Positions 8,167 to 14,892 of a stretch of DNA of 64,000 nt are shown here, piece after piece. The stretch comes from an uncultured Eubacteriales bacterium. Its GTDB lineage: Bacteria > Bacillota > Clostridia > Oscillospirales > Oscillospiraceae. The notes under the pieces are model-generated. The model saw nothing but the letters and a program-made list of their open reading frames with translations, did no database searches and was not told the origin of the DNA. The stretch is taken from assembly GCA_959602365.1 (NCBI GenBank), contig CAUGSS010000003.1, positions 1-64,000 of the forward strand. The letters are read 5' to 3'. Within the stretch, counting starts at the first letter, position 1. Each line of letters starts with the position of its first letter. Position numbers and translations under genes: made by a program.

Positions 8167-8192
8167 ATCCTATGCGCCAGAGGTGAAACGGT
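8167..8192 (-). promoter_or_regulatory. sigma-K/sigma-E-like promoter of the Cys-rich gene
   Basis: On the minus strand CATAGGAT (8167-8174) matches the CATAnnnT -10 box of sigma-E/K promoters, and an AC dinucleotide lies 16 bases upstream (8191-8192), the spacing seen for sigma-K. The -10 would place the start about 50 bases before the gene. The match is short, so this is tentative. Confidence 0.4.
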
Positions 8193-8253
8193 GCGAAAAA
8201 GAGGGTGAAAATCCCCGCAGCCTGTGCTATGATACCCGAAGAGGTGAATTGCG

Positions 8254-8727
8254 ATGGAAATCGAGCGTAAATTTAAATTGATCCAATTTCCGGATCTGCC
8301 GGAGACCGCCTTTTTGGAGCAGTGGCAGGGATATCTGGCCACCGATCCGGAAGTGCGGATCCGCAGGACGGTGAACCACAGCCAGGGGACAGAATACTTT
8401 GTTTTATGCATCAAGAGCGTAGGGGATCTGGTGCGCCATGAGGTGGAGACCGATATCACCCAGGCGCAGTTTGAAGAATTGGCGGGGATGCTGGCCTATC
8501 CGCTGATTCACAAAGAGCTTCACGCCTACCGCCTGCCTGATGGGAGGGAGATCGAGTGCTCAATGGTGGATGAGGGCAGTTTTTCCTATGCTGAGGTGGA
8601 GTTTAATACAGTGGAGGAGGCCGAGGCCTGGACTCCGCCGGACTGGCTGGGCCGGGAGATGACCTATGAAAAGGGCCTGAAGATGCGCAACTACTGGAGT
8701 GACCGCAGTCTGGCCCGAGAAATTTGA
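8254..8727 (+). CDS. CYTH-domain protein (triphosphate tunnel phosphatase family)
   Basis: The first residues, MEIERK, contain the ExExK signature that defines CYTH proteins (class IV adenylate cyclase, thiamine triphosphatase and inorganic triphosphatase relatives), which hydrolyse or cyclise triphosphates inside an eight-stranded tunnel. Further charged strands follow as expected: EVRIRR, EVETDIT, EIECSMVDEG and AEVEFNT. At 157 residues it is a single-domain member. An extended -10 (TGCTATGAT, 8226-8234) and GAGGTGA before the ATG at 8254 support the start. It is monocistronic. Family is clear; the natural substrate, most likely an inorganic or thiamine triphosphate, is not visible from sequence. 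Confidence 0.85.
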   Translation: MEIERKFKLIQFPDLPETAFLEQWQGYLATDPEVRIRRTVNHSQGTEYFVLCIKSVGDLVRHEVETDITQAQFEELAGMLAYPLIHKELHAYRLPDGREIECSMVDEGSFSYAEVEFNTVEEAEAWTPPDWLGREMTYEKGLKMRNYWSDRSLAREI

Positions 8728-8754
8728 TTATCATATACGTAAAGGTGATATACT
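8724..8754 (+). promoter_or_regulatory. possible promoter at the 3' end of the CYTH gene
   Basis: TTGATT (8724-8729) overlaps the CYTH stop and an extended -10, TGA-TATACT (8746-8754), follows with a 19-base spacer. It would start a short transcript near 8761 that ends at the terminator at 8879. Confidence 0.35.
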
Positions 8755-8760
8755 TTAAAG

Positions 8761-8879
8761 CCGACATATTTGTAAAGTAAAAATACTATACAAAATGTAT
8801 TTTACAGAACCAACTGTATAGCATTATCGCTATACAGTATAAGACCCGGGCGGCCACAAGAATGGCCGCCCGGATTTTT
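8761..8879 (+). ncRNA. candidate small RNA or structured 3' UTR before spoIIIAA
   Basis: Between the CYTH gene and spoIIIAA lies an AT-rich stretch with two hairpins and a terminator. The first is imperfect (GTAAAAATAC at 8776-8785 against GTATTTTAC at 8797-8805); the second is a perfect 10-bp stem, 8813-8822 with 8829-8838. The unit could be a small RNA of about 118 bases from the promoter-like site at 8724-8754, or simply the 3' UTR of the CYTH gene. It has no credible open frame. Confidence 0.3.
8846..8879 (+). terminator. intrinsic terminator upstream of the spoIIIA operon
   Basis: Eleven-base GC-rich stem 8846-8856 / 8863-8873, loop CAAGAA, five T residues to 8879. It isolates the sporulation operon from upstream transcription. 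Confidence 0.9.
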
Positions 8880-8883
8880 GCTG

Positions 8884-8912
8884 TCATAGGGCGGGACAAC
8901 CCCTCATAGAGT
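8884..8912 (+). promoter_or_regulatory. sigma-E-type promoter of the spoIIIA operon
   Basis: TCATAGG (8884-8890) and CATAGAGT (8905-8912), 14 bases apart, match the sigma-E boxes (kmATAtt, CATAcanT) with the expected spacing. They lie between a terminator and spoIIIAA, whose operon is sigma-E dependent in Bacillus subtilis. Expression in the mother cell after asymmetric division is therefore inferred. Confidence 0.75.
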
Positions 8913-8938
8913 GTAGGGAAACGTGAGGTGATGTCCTG

Positions 8939-9847
8939 TTGTACGATCAAGCATTTGCAGACTGCGCGGCCATCCTGCCCCGGGAGGCGCGCACCGCGCT
9001 GCTCTCCTCGGTGGGAGATCAGAATCTCTGTGGGGAAGAGATCCGGCTTCGGGCGGGCCGGGGGATATCGGTTCAGAGCGGAGGGGTGGAGCGGCCGGTT
9101 TTATTGGCCGGAGCCCCCTTACCGGTGAGCAGTCAGGATTTGAATACGGTGCTGGAGCGGGCGACCCAATCCTCTTATCAATCGGCCTCAGAGCAGCTGC
9201 GCCGGGGATTCTATACCATGCGGGGCGGCCACCGGATTGGCGTGAGCGGCTCCATGTCGGTGCGGGATGGACGGGCTGTGGCCTTTCGGGAATTGTCCTC
9301 GCTCTCCATCCGGGTGGCCCGGAGCTTTCCCGGTATCGCCGGAAAACTGGAGGACGAGCTGTTGAATGCCGGACGCTTTCCCTCCACATTGATTCTATCT
9401 CCGCCGGGCGCGGGAAAGACCACCCTGCTGCGGGAGTTGCTGCGGGTGCTGTCGGACCGTTTTTCCCTCCGCGCGGCCCTGGCGGACGAGCGGGGGGAAG
9501 TGGCCGCCCTCTGGCGGGGTGCGCCTCAGTTGGATGTGGGATGTCACACCGATGTGCTGGACGGCTGCCCGAAGGCTGAGGGCATGATGTTGCTGCTGCG
9601 CAGCATGAATCCGCAGGTGCTGGCAGCGGACGAGATCACCGCGCCGGAGGACGTGGCCGCAGTCTCTATGGCGGCCAACTGCGGAGTTTCTGTGCTGGCC
9701 ACCGCCCACGGCGGGGATCTGGAGGAACTGCGGCGCCGTCCGCTCTATCGCAGCCTGTTGCATCAGGCGGTTTTTCAGAGGGTGATTTTAATTCAATGCG
9801 AGGAAGATGGATCCCGCAGCTATCGGATGGAAGGGCTGTCATGCTGA
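8939..9847 (+). CDS. spoIIIAA: stage III sporulation protein AA (ATPase)
   Basis: SpoIIIAA is the secretion-type ATPase that energises the SpoIIIA-SpoIIQ channel between mother cell and forespore. The 302-residue product has the Walker A motif PPGAGKTT (155-162), a Walker B-like hydrophobic stretch ending in ADE near residue 230 and the family length. The start is taken as TTG at 8939, seven bases after GAGGTGA; the nearby ATG at 8931 is out of frame. It is the first gene of an eight-gene operon in canonical order. Confidence 0.95.
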   Translation: MYDQAFADCAAILPREARTALLSSVGDQNLCGEEIRLRAGRGISVQSGGVERPVLLAGAPLPVSSQDLNTVLERATQSSYQSASEQLRRGFYTMRGGHRIGVSGSMSVRDGRAVAFRELSSLSIRVARSFPGIAGKLEDELLNAGRFPSTLILSPPGAGKTTLLRELLRVLSDRFSLRAALADERGEVAALWRGAPQLDVGCHTDVLDGCPKAEGMMLLLRSMNPQVLAADEITAPEDVAAVSMAANCGVSVLATAHGGDLEELRRRPLYRSLLHQAVFQRVILIQCEEDGSRSYRMEGLSC

Positions 9848-10341
9848 GGACGCTGGGGGCGCTGGCTGTGTTTTGCTCTCTGAGCTGGTGCGGGTTTCAT
9901 CGCGCCGGCTGGTATGTCCGGCGCTTGAAATGTCTGGATGCCTGGCGCCGGGCGGTGCTGGAAGGGGAGCGGATGCTCTGTGATCTGGGCGAAAGCACCC
10001 CTGTGTTTCTGGAGCGGCTTTGCCGGGACGAGACGCTGCGGCCAATGGCCCGGGACTGCCTGGACCGTTTGGGGCGGGAAGAGCGCCTGGAGCTGGCCTG
10101 GACCGGCGCCCTGGCCGAAGCGGCGCAGCCGCTGACTGGAGAGGAGCGGTGTACGGTGGCGGCACTGGGGGCTGTGATCGGGCGGTACGACGTTGCCCAG
10201 CAGCGCCCGGCTCTGGCGGCGGCGGGGCGGCGGCTGGAAGAGCATATGCTCCAGGCCGAGGAGGAGAAACGCCGCCTGGGCAGGATGTGGTCGGTGCTGG
10301 GGGTGTCCGCGGGGCTGCTGGCGGTGGTGATGCTTTACTGA
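9841..10341 (+). CDS. spoIIIAB: stage III sporulation protein AB
   Basis: Part of the SpoIIIA channel, with similarity to type II secretion GspF-like proteins. The ATG at 9841 overlaps the spoIIIAA stop by 7 bases; the open frame reaches further upstream but only within spoIIIAA. The 166 residues have an N-terminal hydrophobic segment (LGALAVFCSLSWCGF), a helical middle rich in Glu, Arg and Leu, and a C-terminal membrane span (SVLGVSAGLLAVVMLY), as in the family. Length and position agree with B. subtilis SpoIIIAB (about 170). Confidence 0.93.
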   Translation: MLRTLGALAVFCSLSWCGFHRAGWYVRRLKCLDAWRRAVLEGERMLCDLGESTPVFLERLCRDETLRPMARDCLDRLGREERLELAWTGALAEAAQPLTGEERCTVAALGAVIGRYDVAQQRPALAAAGRRLEEHMLQAEEEKRRLGRMWSVLGVSAGLLAVVMLY

Positions 10342-10357
10342 GGAGCGAGGAAACCAT

Positions 10358-10552
10358 ATGGATGTAAGTCTCATTTTCAAGATTGCCGCCATCGGCATTG
10401 TGGTGTCGGTGCTCAATCAGGTGCTTGCCCGCTCCGGCCGGGAAGAACAGGCCACGATGACCACGCTGGCGGGATTGGTGGTGGTGCTGATGATGATTGT
10501 GCGCCAGATTGCCGACCTGTTTGAGTTGGTTCAGACCCTGTTCGAACTATGA
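10358..10552 (+). CDS. spoIIIAC: stage III sporulation protein AC
   Basis: A 64-residue membrane protein with two hydrophobic segments (LIFKIAAIGIVVSVLNQVL and MTTLAGLVVVLMMIV) separated by a charged turn, matching SpoIIIAC in size and order. It forms part of the membrane platform of the feeding channel. A GGAGCGAGG site lies before the ATG; the stop overlaps the spoIIIAD start. Confidence 0.95.
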   Translation: MDVSLIFKIAAIGIVVSVLNQVLARSGREEQATMTTLAGLVVVLMMIVRQIADLFELVQTLFEL

Positions 10553-10941
10553 TTGAACTGGTTTTTCGGGCCGGGTGTGCCGCGGCTGTGGGCAGTATCT
10601 GCGCTTTGGCCCTGCGGCGCTATGTGCCGGAACTGGCTCTGGTGCTGGGCGTGGTCACCGCCGGTGTGGTGTTGGTGATGATGCTGGGCACGTTCTCTCA
10701 GGTGCAGGCGGGGCTGGAGCAGCTGACCGGATATGCGGGCCTGGATGAGGATCTGACCGGTCCGGTGTACAAAGTGGTGGTGGTGGCCATCCTCTCCCGG
10801 CTCACCAGCCAGGTCTGCCGGGACGCCGGGGAGGGTACAGTGGCTCTGTGCTGTGAGCTGGCGGGCACCTTTGCCGCGCTGTGCGCCATTGTGCCCCTGC
10901 TGCGCCGGGTGCTGGAGCTGATCGGGGGATTGATCGCATGA
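10549..10941 (+). CDS. spoIIIAD: stage III sporulation protein AD
   Basis: A 130-residue integral membrane protein, paralogous to SpoIIIAC, with about four hydrophobic segments including AALALRRYVPELALVLG-like and AVVLVMMLG-like spans. It is translationally coupled to spoIIIAC by an ATGA overlap at 10549. It contributes to the SpoIIIA membrane complex in the mother-cell engulfing membrane. Confidence 0.94.
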   Translation: MIELVFRAGCAAAVGSICALALRRYVPELALVLGVVTAGVVLVMMLGTFSQVQAGLEQLTGYAGLDEDLTGPVYKVVVVAILSRLTSQVCRDAGEGTVALCCELAGTFAALCAIVPLLRRVLELIGGLIA

Positions 10942-12047
10942 GGAGGGGGATGGCAAGACGGCTGTTGACCGTGGTGGTGCTGCTGGCGCTGTTGATCCCA
11001 TGGGCTGGAGCGGAGGACAGCCTGGAAGAGCGGCAGCGGGACAGCCTGGACACATCCAGCCTGGAGGAGGCCGCCCCGGACAACCTGGAGGGCGTGGGGG
11101 CGCTGGAACTGACCGATTTGGGGCAGGGGCTGGAGACGCTGAAAGAGAGCGTTCTGGGGGGACTGCGGGACATTCTGCTCTCCTCCGTGCGCAGCGCCGG
11201 ATTGCTGCTGCTCATTGTGCTGTTCTGTTCCCTGGCCGAGTCAGTGGGGGAGAGCGCCGGCGGCATGAGCCACCAGGCGGTGCGGCTGGCCGGAGCGGGA
11301 GGGGTGGCCCTGGTGGCCCTGTCGGATATGAATTCCCTGATCGGACTGGGCCGGGAGACCATTCAAAGCCTGTCCACCTTTACCACTGTATTGATTCCCA
11401 CCATGACAATGGCCTCGGTGGCCAGCGGCAGTGTGGCTGCGGCACCAGTGCGCCAGGCGGTCACGCTGCTCTTTTCCAATTTCCTCACCCGGATCATCAG
11501 CAGCATTCTGCTTCCAATGACCTATGCCTATGCCGCGGGCTGTGTGGCCTCGGCGGCGCTGGAAGGGGCGCGGCTCCAGCCGCTGTGTAAGCTGCTGCGC
11601 TGGTGTGTCATCTCGGCGCTGACCATCATTCTGCTGGGCTATACCGGCTATCTGGCCGTGGCGGGCGGGGTGTCCGCCACGGCGGATGCCACAGCCATGA
11701 AGGCCGCAAATCTGGCCATCTCCGGCATGATTCCAGTGGTGGGCGGTATTCTCTCCGACGCCACAGAGGCGGTCTTTTCCGGCGCGGCCATTCTGCGCAA
11801 CTCGATCGGGCTGTTCGGCGTGGTGGGGGTGTTGGGGTTCTGCGCGGTGCCCTTTGTGCGGCTGGGCGTTCAGTTCCTGGTCTACAAACTGGCGGCGGCC
11901 CTGAGCGCCACGATCTCGGATCATCCCGCATCGCATCTGATTCAGGATTTGGGAAACGTGTTTGCCCTGGTGATGGGTATGACAGGGACCTGCGCCCTGG
12001 TCACGCTGCTCTGCCTGATCTCGACGATATCGGCGGTGATGCCATGA
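10938..12047 (+). CDS. spoIIIAE: stage III sporulation protein AE
   Basis: The largest membrane component of the channel, here 369 residues. It starts with a signal-like segment (LLTVVVLLALLIPWAGA), then an acidic extracytoplasmic segment, then six or more membrane helices with many small residues. The ATG at 10938 overlaps the spoIIIAD stop; an alternative ATG at 10950 has AGGAGG only three bases before it, so the first is preferred. Family length (about 400 in B. subtilis) and gene order support the call. Confidence 0.94.
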   Translation: MRRGMARRLLTVVVLLALLIPWAGAEDSLEERQRDSLDTSSLEEAAPDNLEGVGALELTDLGQGLETLKESVLGGLRDILLSSVRSAGLLLLIVLFCSLAESVGESAGGMSHQAVRLAGAGGVALVALSDMNSLIGLGRETIQSLSTFTTVLIPTMTMASVASGSVAAAPVRQAVTLLFSNFLTRIISSILLPMTYAYAAGCVASAALEGARLQPLCKLLRWCVISALTIILLGYTGYLAVAGGVSATADATAMKAANLAISGMIPVVGGILSDATEAVFSGAAILRNSIGLFGVVGVLGFCAVPFVRLGVQFLVYKLAAALSATISDHPASHLIQDLGNVFALVMGMTGTCALVTLLCLISTISAVMP

Positions 12048-12535
12048 CAGAGGCAGTTAAAAACTGGATGCTATCCATTCTCTCCGCGGCGCTGCTGCTG
12101 GGGGTGCTGGAGGCAGCGGTCCCCAAAGGACCGGTTCGGGGCGTCGTCCGGCTGGCGGCAGGGCTGGTGCTGGCGATTGTGGTGTTCTCCCCGCTGGTGG
12201 GCGCGCTTCCCGGTTGGATCAGCGGCGCCCTGGGCAGTGAATGGGAGGCGGCAGCCGCTTTTTCAGACGACTTGGAGCAGACCAATGAAAGTTATCTGGA
12301 GACAATCATGTCTCAGCGGGCGGCGGAATATATTGTGACACAGGCGGAGGAGATGGGGGTGTCGCTGACCGCCAGTGTCACCTGTGATTGGACTGAGGAG
12401 GGCCTTCCGGTGCCGGCCGGAGCTGTGCTTCAGGGCGATGTGCCCGAGCAGGCGCGGCAGGCCCTGTCAGAGCTCATCCAGGAGGATCTGGGCATACCGG
12501 CGGAACAAATCTCCTATGAGGAGGCGGCATCTTGA
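12044..12535 (+). CDS. spoIIIAF: stage III sporulation protein AF
   Basis: A 163-residue protein with two N-terminal membrane segments (MLSILSAALLLGVLEA and VRLAAGLVLAIVVFSPL) followed by a soluble domain of about 100 residues, as in SpoIIIAF, which builds a ring-forming domain in the intermembrane space. The ATG at 12044 overlaps the spoIIIAE stop (ATGA). Confidence 0.93.
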   Translation: MTEAVKNWMLSILSAALLLGVLEAAVPKGPVRGVVRLAAGLVLAIVVFSPLVGALPGWISGALGSEWEAAAAFSDDLEQTNESYLETIMSQRAAEYIVTQAEEMGVSLTASVTCDWTEEGLPVPAGAVLQGDVPEQARQALSELIQEDLGIPAEQISYEEAAS

Positions 12536-13044
12536 AGGGGAAAATTGACTTTGCCAAGCTCCAAAAGCAGCTGGGCAAGTATAAGTATGTGGCCATCATC
12601 CTGTGCCTGGGGGTCGTTTTGATGTTGTGGCCCACCCGCAGCCAGGAGAGTACCCAAAATCAGGCGGAGACACAGTCGGCCCGGCAGACAGACCTCCAGA
12701 ATTTTGATCTGGAGGAGCTGGAGCGGCGGATGGAGACGGCGCTTTCAGAGATCAACGGAGTGGGCGAGGCCACAGTCGTGCTCACCCTGCGCTCCAGCGG
12801 GGAGGACGTCCTGGCCCAGGATACCTCGGAGGGCAGCACCAGTGACCGGGAGACCGTGATTGTCTCCACCGGCAGCGGCACAGAGGAGGCGGTCAGTGTC
12901 AAGACAATCTACCCTGAGTTTCAGGGGGCTCTGGTGATCTGCGACGGGGCGGGAAATGCCGGAGTCAAATTGGAGGTGCTGCAGGCGGTCTCAGCAATCA
13001 CCGGGCTTAGCTCGGATCAAATTTCAATCTGTCAGAGAAAGTGA
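12532..13044 (+). CDS. spoIIIAG: stage III sporulation protein AG
   Basis: SpoIIIAG forms the large ring of the mother cell-forespore channel. The 170-residue product has a short cytoplasmic start, one membrane span (YVAIILCLGVVLMLW), a polar linker and a C-terminal ring-building domain with the LERRMETALSEINGVGEATVVL core seen in this family. The start is TTG at 12532, overlapping the spoIIIAF stop (TTGA), so translation is probably coupled. Confidence 0.94.
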   Translation: MKGKIDFAKLQKQLGKYKYVAIILCLGVVLMLWPTRSQESTQNQAETQSARQTDLQNFDLEELERRMETALSEINGVGEATVVLTLRSSGEDVLAQDTSEGSTSDRETVIVSTGSGTEEAVSVKTIYPEFQGALVICDGAGNAGVKLEVLQAVSAITGLSSDQISICQRK

Positions 13045-13640
13045 GTGTGTGCATCATGAAAGTCTGGAAAAGAAACGCGGTCGTGGCGGCCATTGTCCTG
13101 TTCGTCTGCGTGGCGGTCTATCTGAACTGGTCCTATGGCCAGCGGGATACCTCGGTGTCCGCCAACCAGTCCACGGACACCAAAACGCTGGGCGAGGCGG
13201 AACTGGTGGGGACAGAAACCGAGACGGCCGCAGCAGCGGACGGTACAGAGGAGATCGAAGCGGTGTCCGAAGTACAGGAGGAGAGCTATTTTGATACCGC
13301 CAGACTCTCCCGGCAGGAGGCGCGGGATGAAGCTTTGGCCATTCTCCAGGCCACGGTGGACGATCCCAATGCCGACGAGGCCGCCATTGCCTCGGCCAGC
13401 GAGAGCATCACCGCCATGGCGGAGGCGACAACCACAGAGTCGGAGATTGAAAATCTGGTGGCCGCCAAAGGGTATGAGGACTGTGTGGCCTATATCGGAG
13501 ACAATAGCGTCAGCGTGGTGGTGGCCGCGCCTGAAGAGGGGCTCCAGGCCGCCGATGTGGCCAAGATCACCGATATTGTGCTGGGTCAGACCTCGTTTTC
13601 CGCGGATCAGGTCAAGATCATCGATGCGGCGGAAAATTGA
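13041..13640 (+). CDS. spoIIIAH: stage III sporulation protein AH
   Basis: SpoIIIAH is the mother-cell partner of forespore SpoIIQ across the intermembrane space. It has a single N-terminal membrane span (AVVAAIVLFVCVAVYLNWSY), an acidic low-complexity linker and a C-terminal domain (ARDEALAILQ...VDVAKITDIVLGQTSF-like) with the ring fold of the family. Two starts are possible: GTG at 13041, overlapping the spoIIIAG stop (GTGA), and ATG at 13056, which gives an N-terminus closer to relatives. The coupled GTG is listed. SpoIIQ is not in the window. Confidence 0.92.
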   Translation: MSVCIMKVWKRNAVVAAIVLFVCVAVYLNWSYGQRDTSVSANQSTDTKTLGEAELVGTETETAAAADGTEEIEAVSEVQEESYFDTARLSRQEARDEALAILQATVDDPNADEAAIASASESITAMAEATTTESEIENLVAAKGYEDCVAYIGDNSVSVVVAAPEEGLQAADVAKITDIVLGQTSFSADQVKIIDAAEN

Positions 13641-13662
13641 AACACGGCTGTCCGTTCCAAGT

Positions 13663-13705
13663 GTGGGCACTCCGGCTTTTCCGCCGGGGTGCCCACTGCG
13701 CTTTT
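13663..13705 (+). terminator. terminator of the spoIIIA operon
   Basis: A 14-bp stem with one G-T pair (13663-13676 / 13683-13696) begins 22 bases after the spoIIIAH stop, followed by a short T-run at 13702-13705. The remainder of the 256-bp gap holds the promoter of the next gene. Confidence 0.7.
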
Positions 13706-13821
13706 CCTCATTTGCCTGCCGGCAAGAAAACTGTTGCAGTGCCGCTTGCTGAAGCGGGGGATAACAGACCAATAACCTGTGGCCTCCCTGGGGCAAATTC
13801 CAGCGCGGAACGAGAAACCCC

Positions 13822-13849
13822 TTGTATTTTTGCCGCCTTATGATAAAAT
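13822..13849 (+). promoter_or_regulatory. sigma-A promoter of the Asp23-family gene
   Basis: TTGTAT (13822-13827) and TAAAAT (13844-13849) with a 16-base spacer, 47 bases before the gene start. Confidence 0.6.
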
Positions 13850-13896
13850 AAAGCAAAGGCAAACACAGAGTTTTGTTTTGCAGGAGGGCATCCATT

Positions 13897-14262
13897 ATGA
13901 GTGAGAACAAAGAATATGTCACCCAGATCCAGGGGCAGAGCAATGTCCACATCTCCCAGGAGGCCATCTGCACCGTGGCCGCCATGGCCGCCGTTGAGGT
14001 GGACGGAGTGGCAGGACTGTCCAATCTGGGCAGCGATATCGCCGGAATTGCGGGCAAAAAGAACCTCTCCAGAGCAATCCGGCTGCGCAGCGAGGAGGAC
14101 GCGCTGTCCATTGATCTATCCCTGCTGGTGAAGTTCGGGATGAATATTCAGACAGTGGCGAAAAATGTCCAGGATGCGGTCCGGACCAGCGTGGAGTCGG
14201 TGATTGGCCTTCAGGTCGCCTCTGTCAATGTCCATGTCTCCGGCGTCGCATTTGAGAAGTAA
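13897..14262 (+). CDS. Asp23/Gls24 family envelope-stress protein
   Basis: The 121-residue product matches the Asp23 family in length and core motifs (GQSNVHISQEAICTVAAMAA, VDGVAGLSN, LSIDLSLLVKFGMNI, VQDAVRTSVES, VNVHVSGV). Family members are small cytosolic proteins tied to the membrane or cell-envelope homeostasis; the B. subtilis relative at this locus is YqhY, linked to fatty-acid synthesis. The ATG at 13897 follows CAGGAGGG; an in-frame ATG 24 bases upstream lacks a ribosome site. It is flanked by its own promoter and a terminator, so it is monocistronic. The accBC genes that precede yqhY in Bacillus are not here. Confidence 0.92.
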   Translation: MSENKEYVTQIQGQSNVHISQEAICTVAAMAAVEVDGVAGLSNLGSDIAGIAGKKNLSRAIRLRSEEDALSIDLSLLVKFGMNIQTVAKNVQDAVRTSVESVIGLQVASVNVHVSGVAFEK

Positions 14263-14270
14263 GCTATGAT

Positions 14271-14330
14271 CCTGGGATACCTCTGGTATCCAGGCGGTTT
14301 GACGGGGTGGCTCAACAGCCACCCCGTTTT
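14271..14330 (+). terminator. tandem hairpins and terminator after the Asp23-family gene
   Basis: A first hairpin pairs GGATACC with GGTATCC (14277-14293). The second, a perfect 11-bp stem 14302-14312 / 14317-14327 with CAAC loop and TTTT, is the likely terminator. Confidence 0.8.
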
Positions 14331-14346
14331 CCTTGTGGGAAAAGTC

Positions 14347-14375
14347 TTTTCAAAGCGGCGGATTGCGTGTATAAT
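14347..14375 (+). promoter_or_regulatory. sigma-A promoter of the nusB operon
   Basis: TTTTCA (14347-14352), 17-base spacer, TATAAT (14370-14375) preceded by a TG element. It would drive nusB and the tightly packed genes that follow. Confidence 0.75.
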
Positions 14376-14442
14376 ATACTGGATTAGAGATTTTACATAA
14401 AATGCATATGGGTCTGCATATGACCGGAATGGAGGAGACCAC

Positions 14443-14892
14443 ATGACCAGAACAGCAGCCCGGGAGATTGCCGTCCAACTGGCATATGAGCTGGGATACA
14501 GCGACTGCTCCGTGGAGGAGTTCCTGGAAAAAAAGCTCAACCGAGACTACTTTGCCGTCATGGCGGAAGAGAATGCGCTCTATGGAGAATATCCCGATGA
14601 GGAGCAGCTTGCCTACATCCGTACCGTGATCGAGGGCGTGGGCCGCCATGGCTACGAGCTGGACCGGGACATTGAGCGCTATGCGGTGGGCTGGAAGTTC
14701 GGCCGGATTCCCCGGGTGGCCACGGCCATCATGCGGGTGGCCATGTTTGAGATTCTCTATCTGCCCGAGGTGCCCAATGGGGCGGCCATCAACGAGGCGG
14801 TGGAGATCGCCAAGCACTACGAAGATGACAAAGTCGTCTCCTTTATCAACGGTATTCTGGGCTCCTTTGTCCGGGGCGAGTGCGGCGAATGA
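14443..14892 (+). CDS. nusB: transcription antitermination factor NusB
   Basis: NusB binds boxA RNA with ribosomal protein S10 and promotes antitermination in rRNA operons. The product has 149 residues and the expected all-helical pattern: N-terminal TRTAAREIAVQLAYEL, and the C-terminal AINEAVEIAKHYEDDK.V.FINGILG signature. AATGGAGGAG precedes the ATG at 14443. Its stop overlaps the next start (ATGA at 14889), beginning a long coupled operon that runs to recN. Confidence 0.96.
   Translation: MTRTAAREIAVQLAYELGYSDCSVEEFLEKKLNRDYFAVMAEENALYGEYPDEEQLAYIRTVIEGVGRHGYELDRDIERYAVGWKFGRIPRVATAIMRVAMFEILYLPEVPNGAAINEAVEIAKHYEDDKVVSFINGILGSFVRGECGE

Noticed and set aside
8816..8838. GTATAGC and CTATACAGT near 8816-8838 as a sigma-E promoter
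   Set aside because: Spacing between boxes is too short and a terminator follows before spoIIIAA; the boxes at 8884-8912 fit better.
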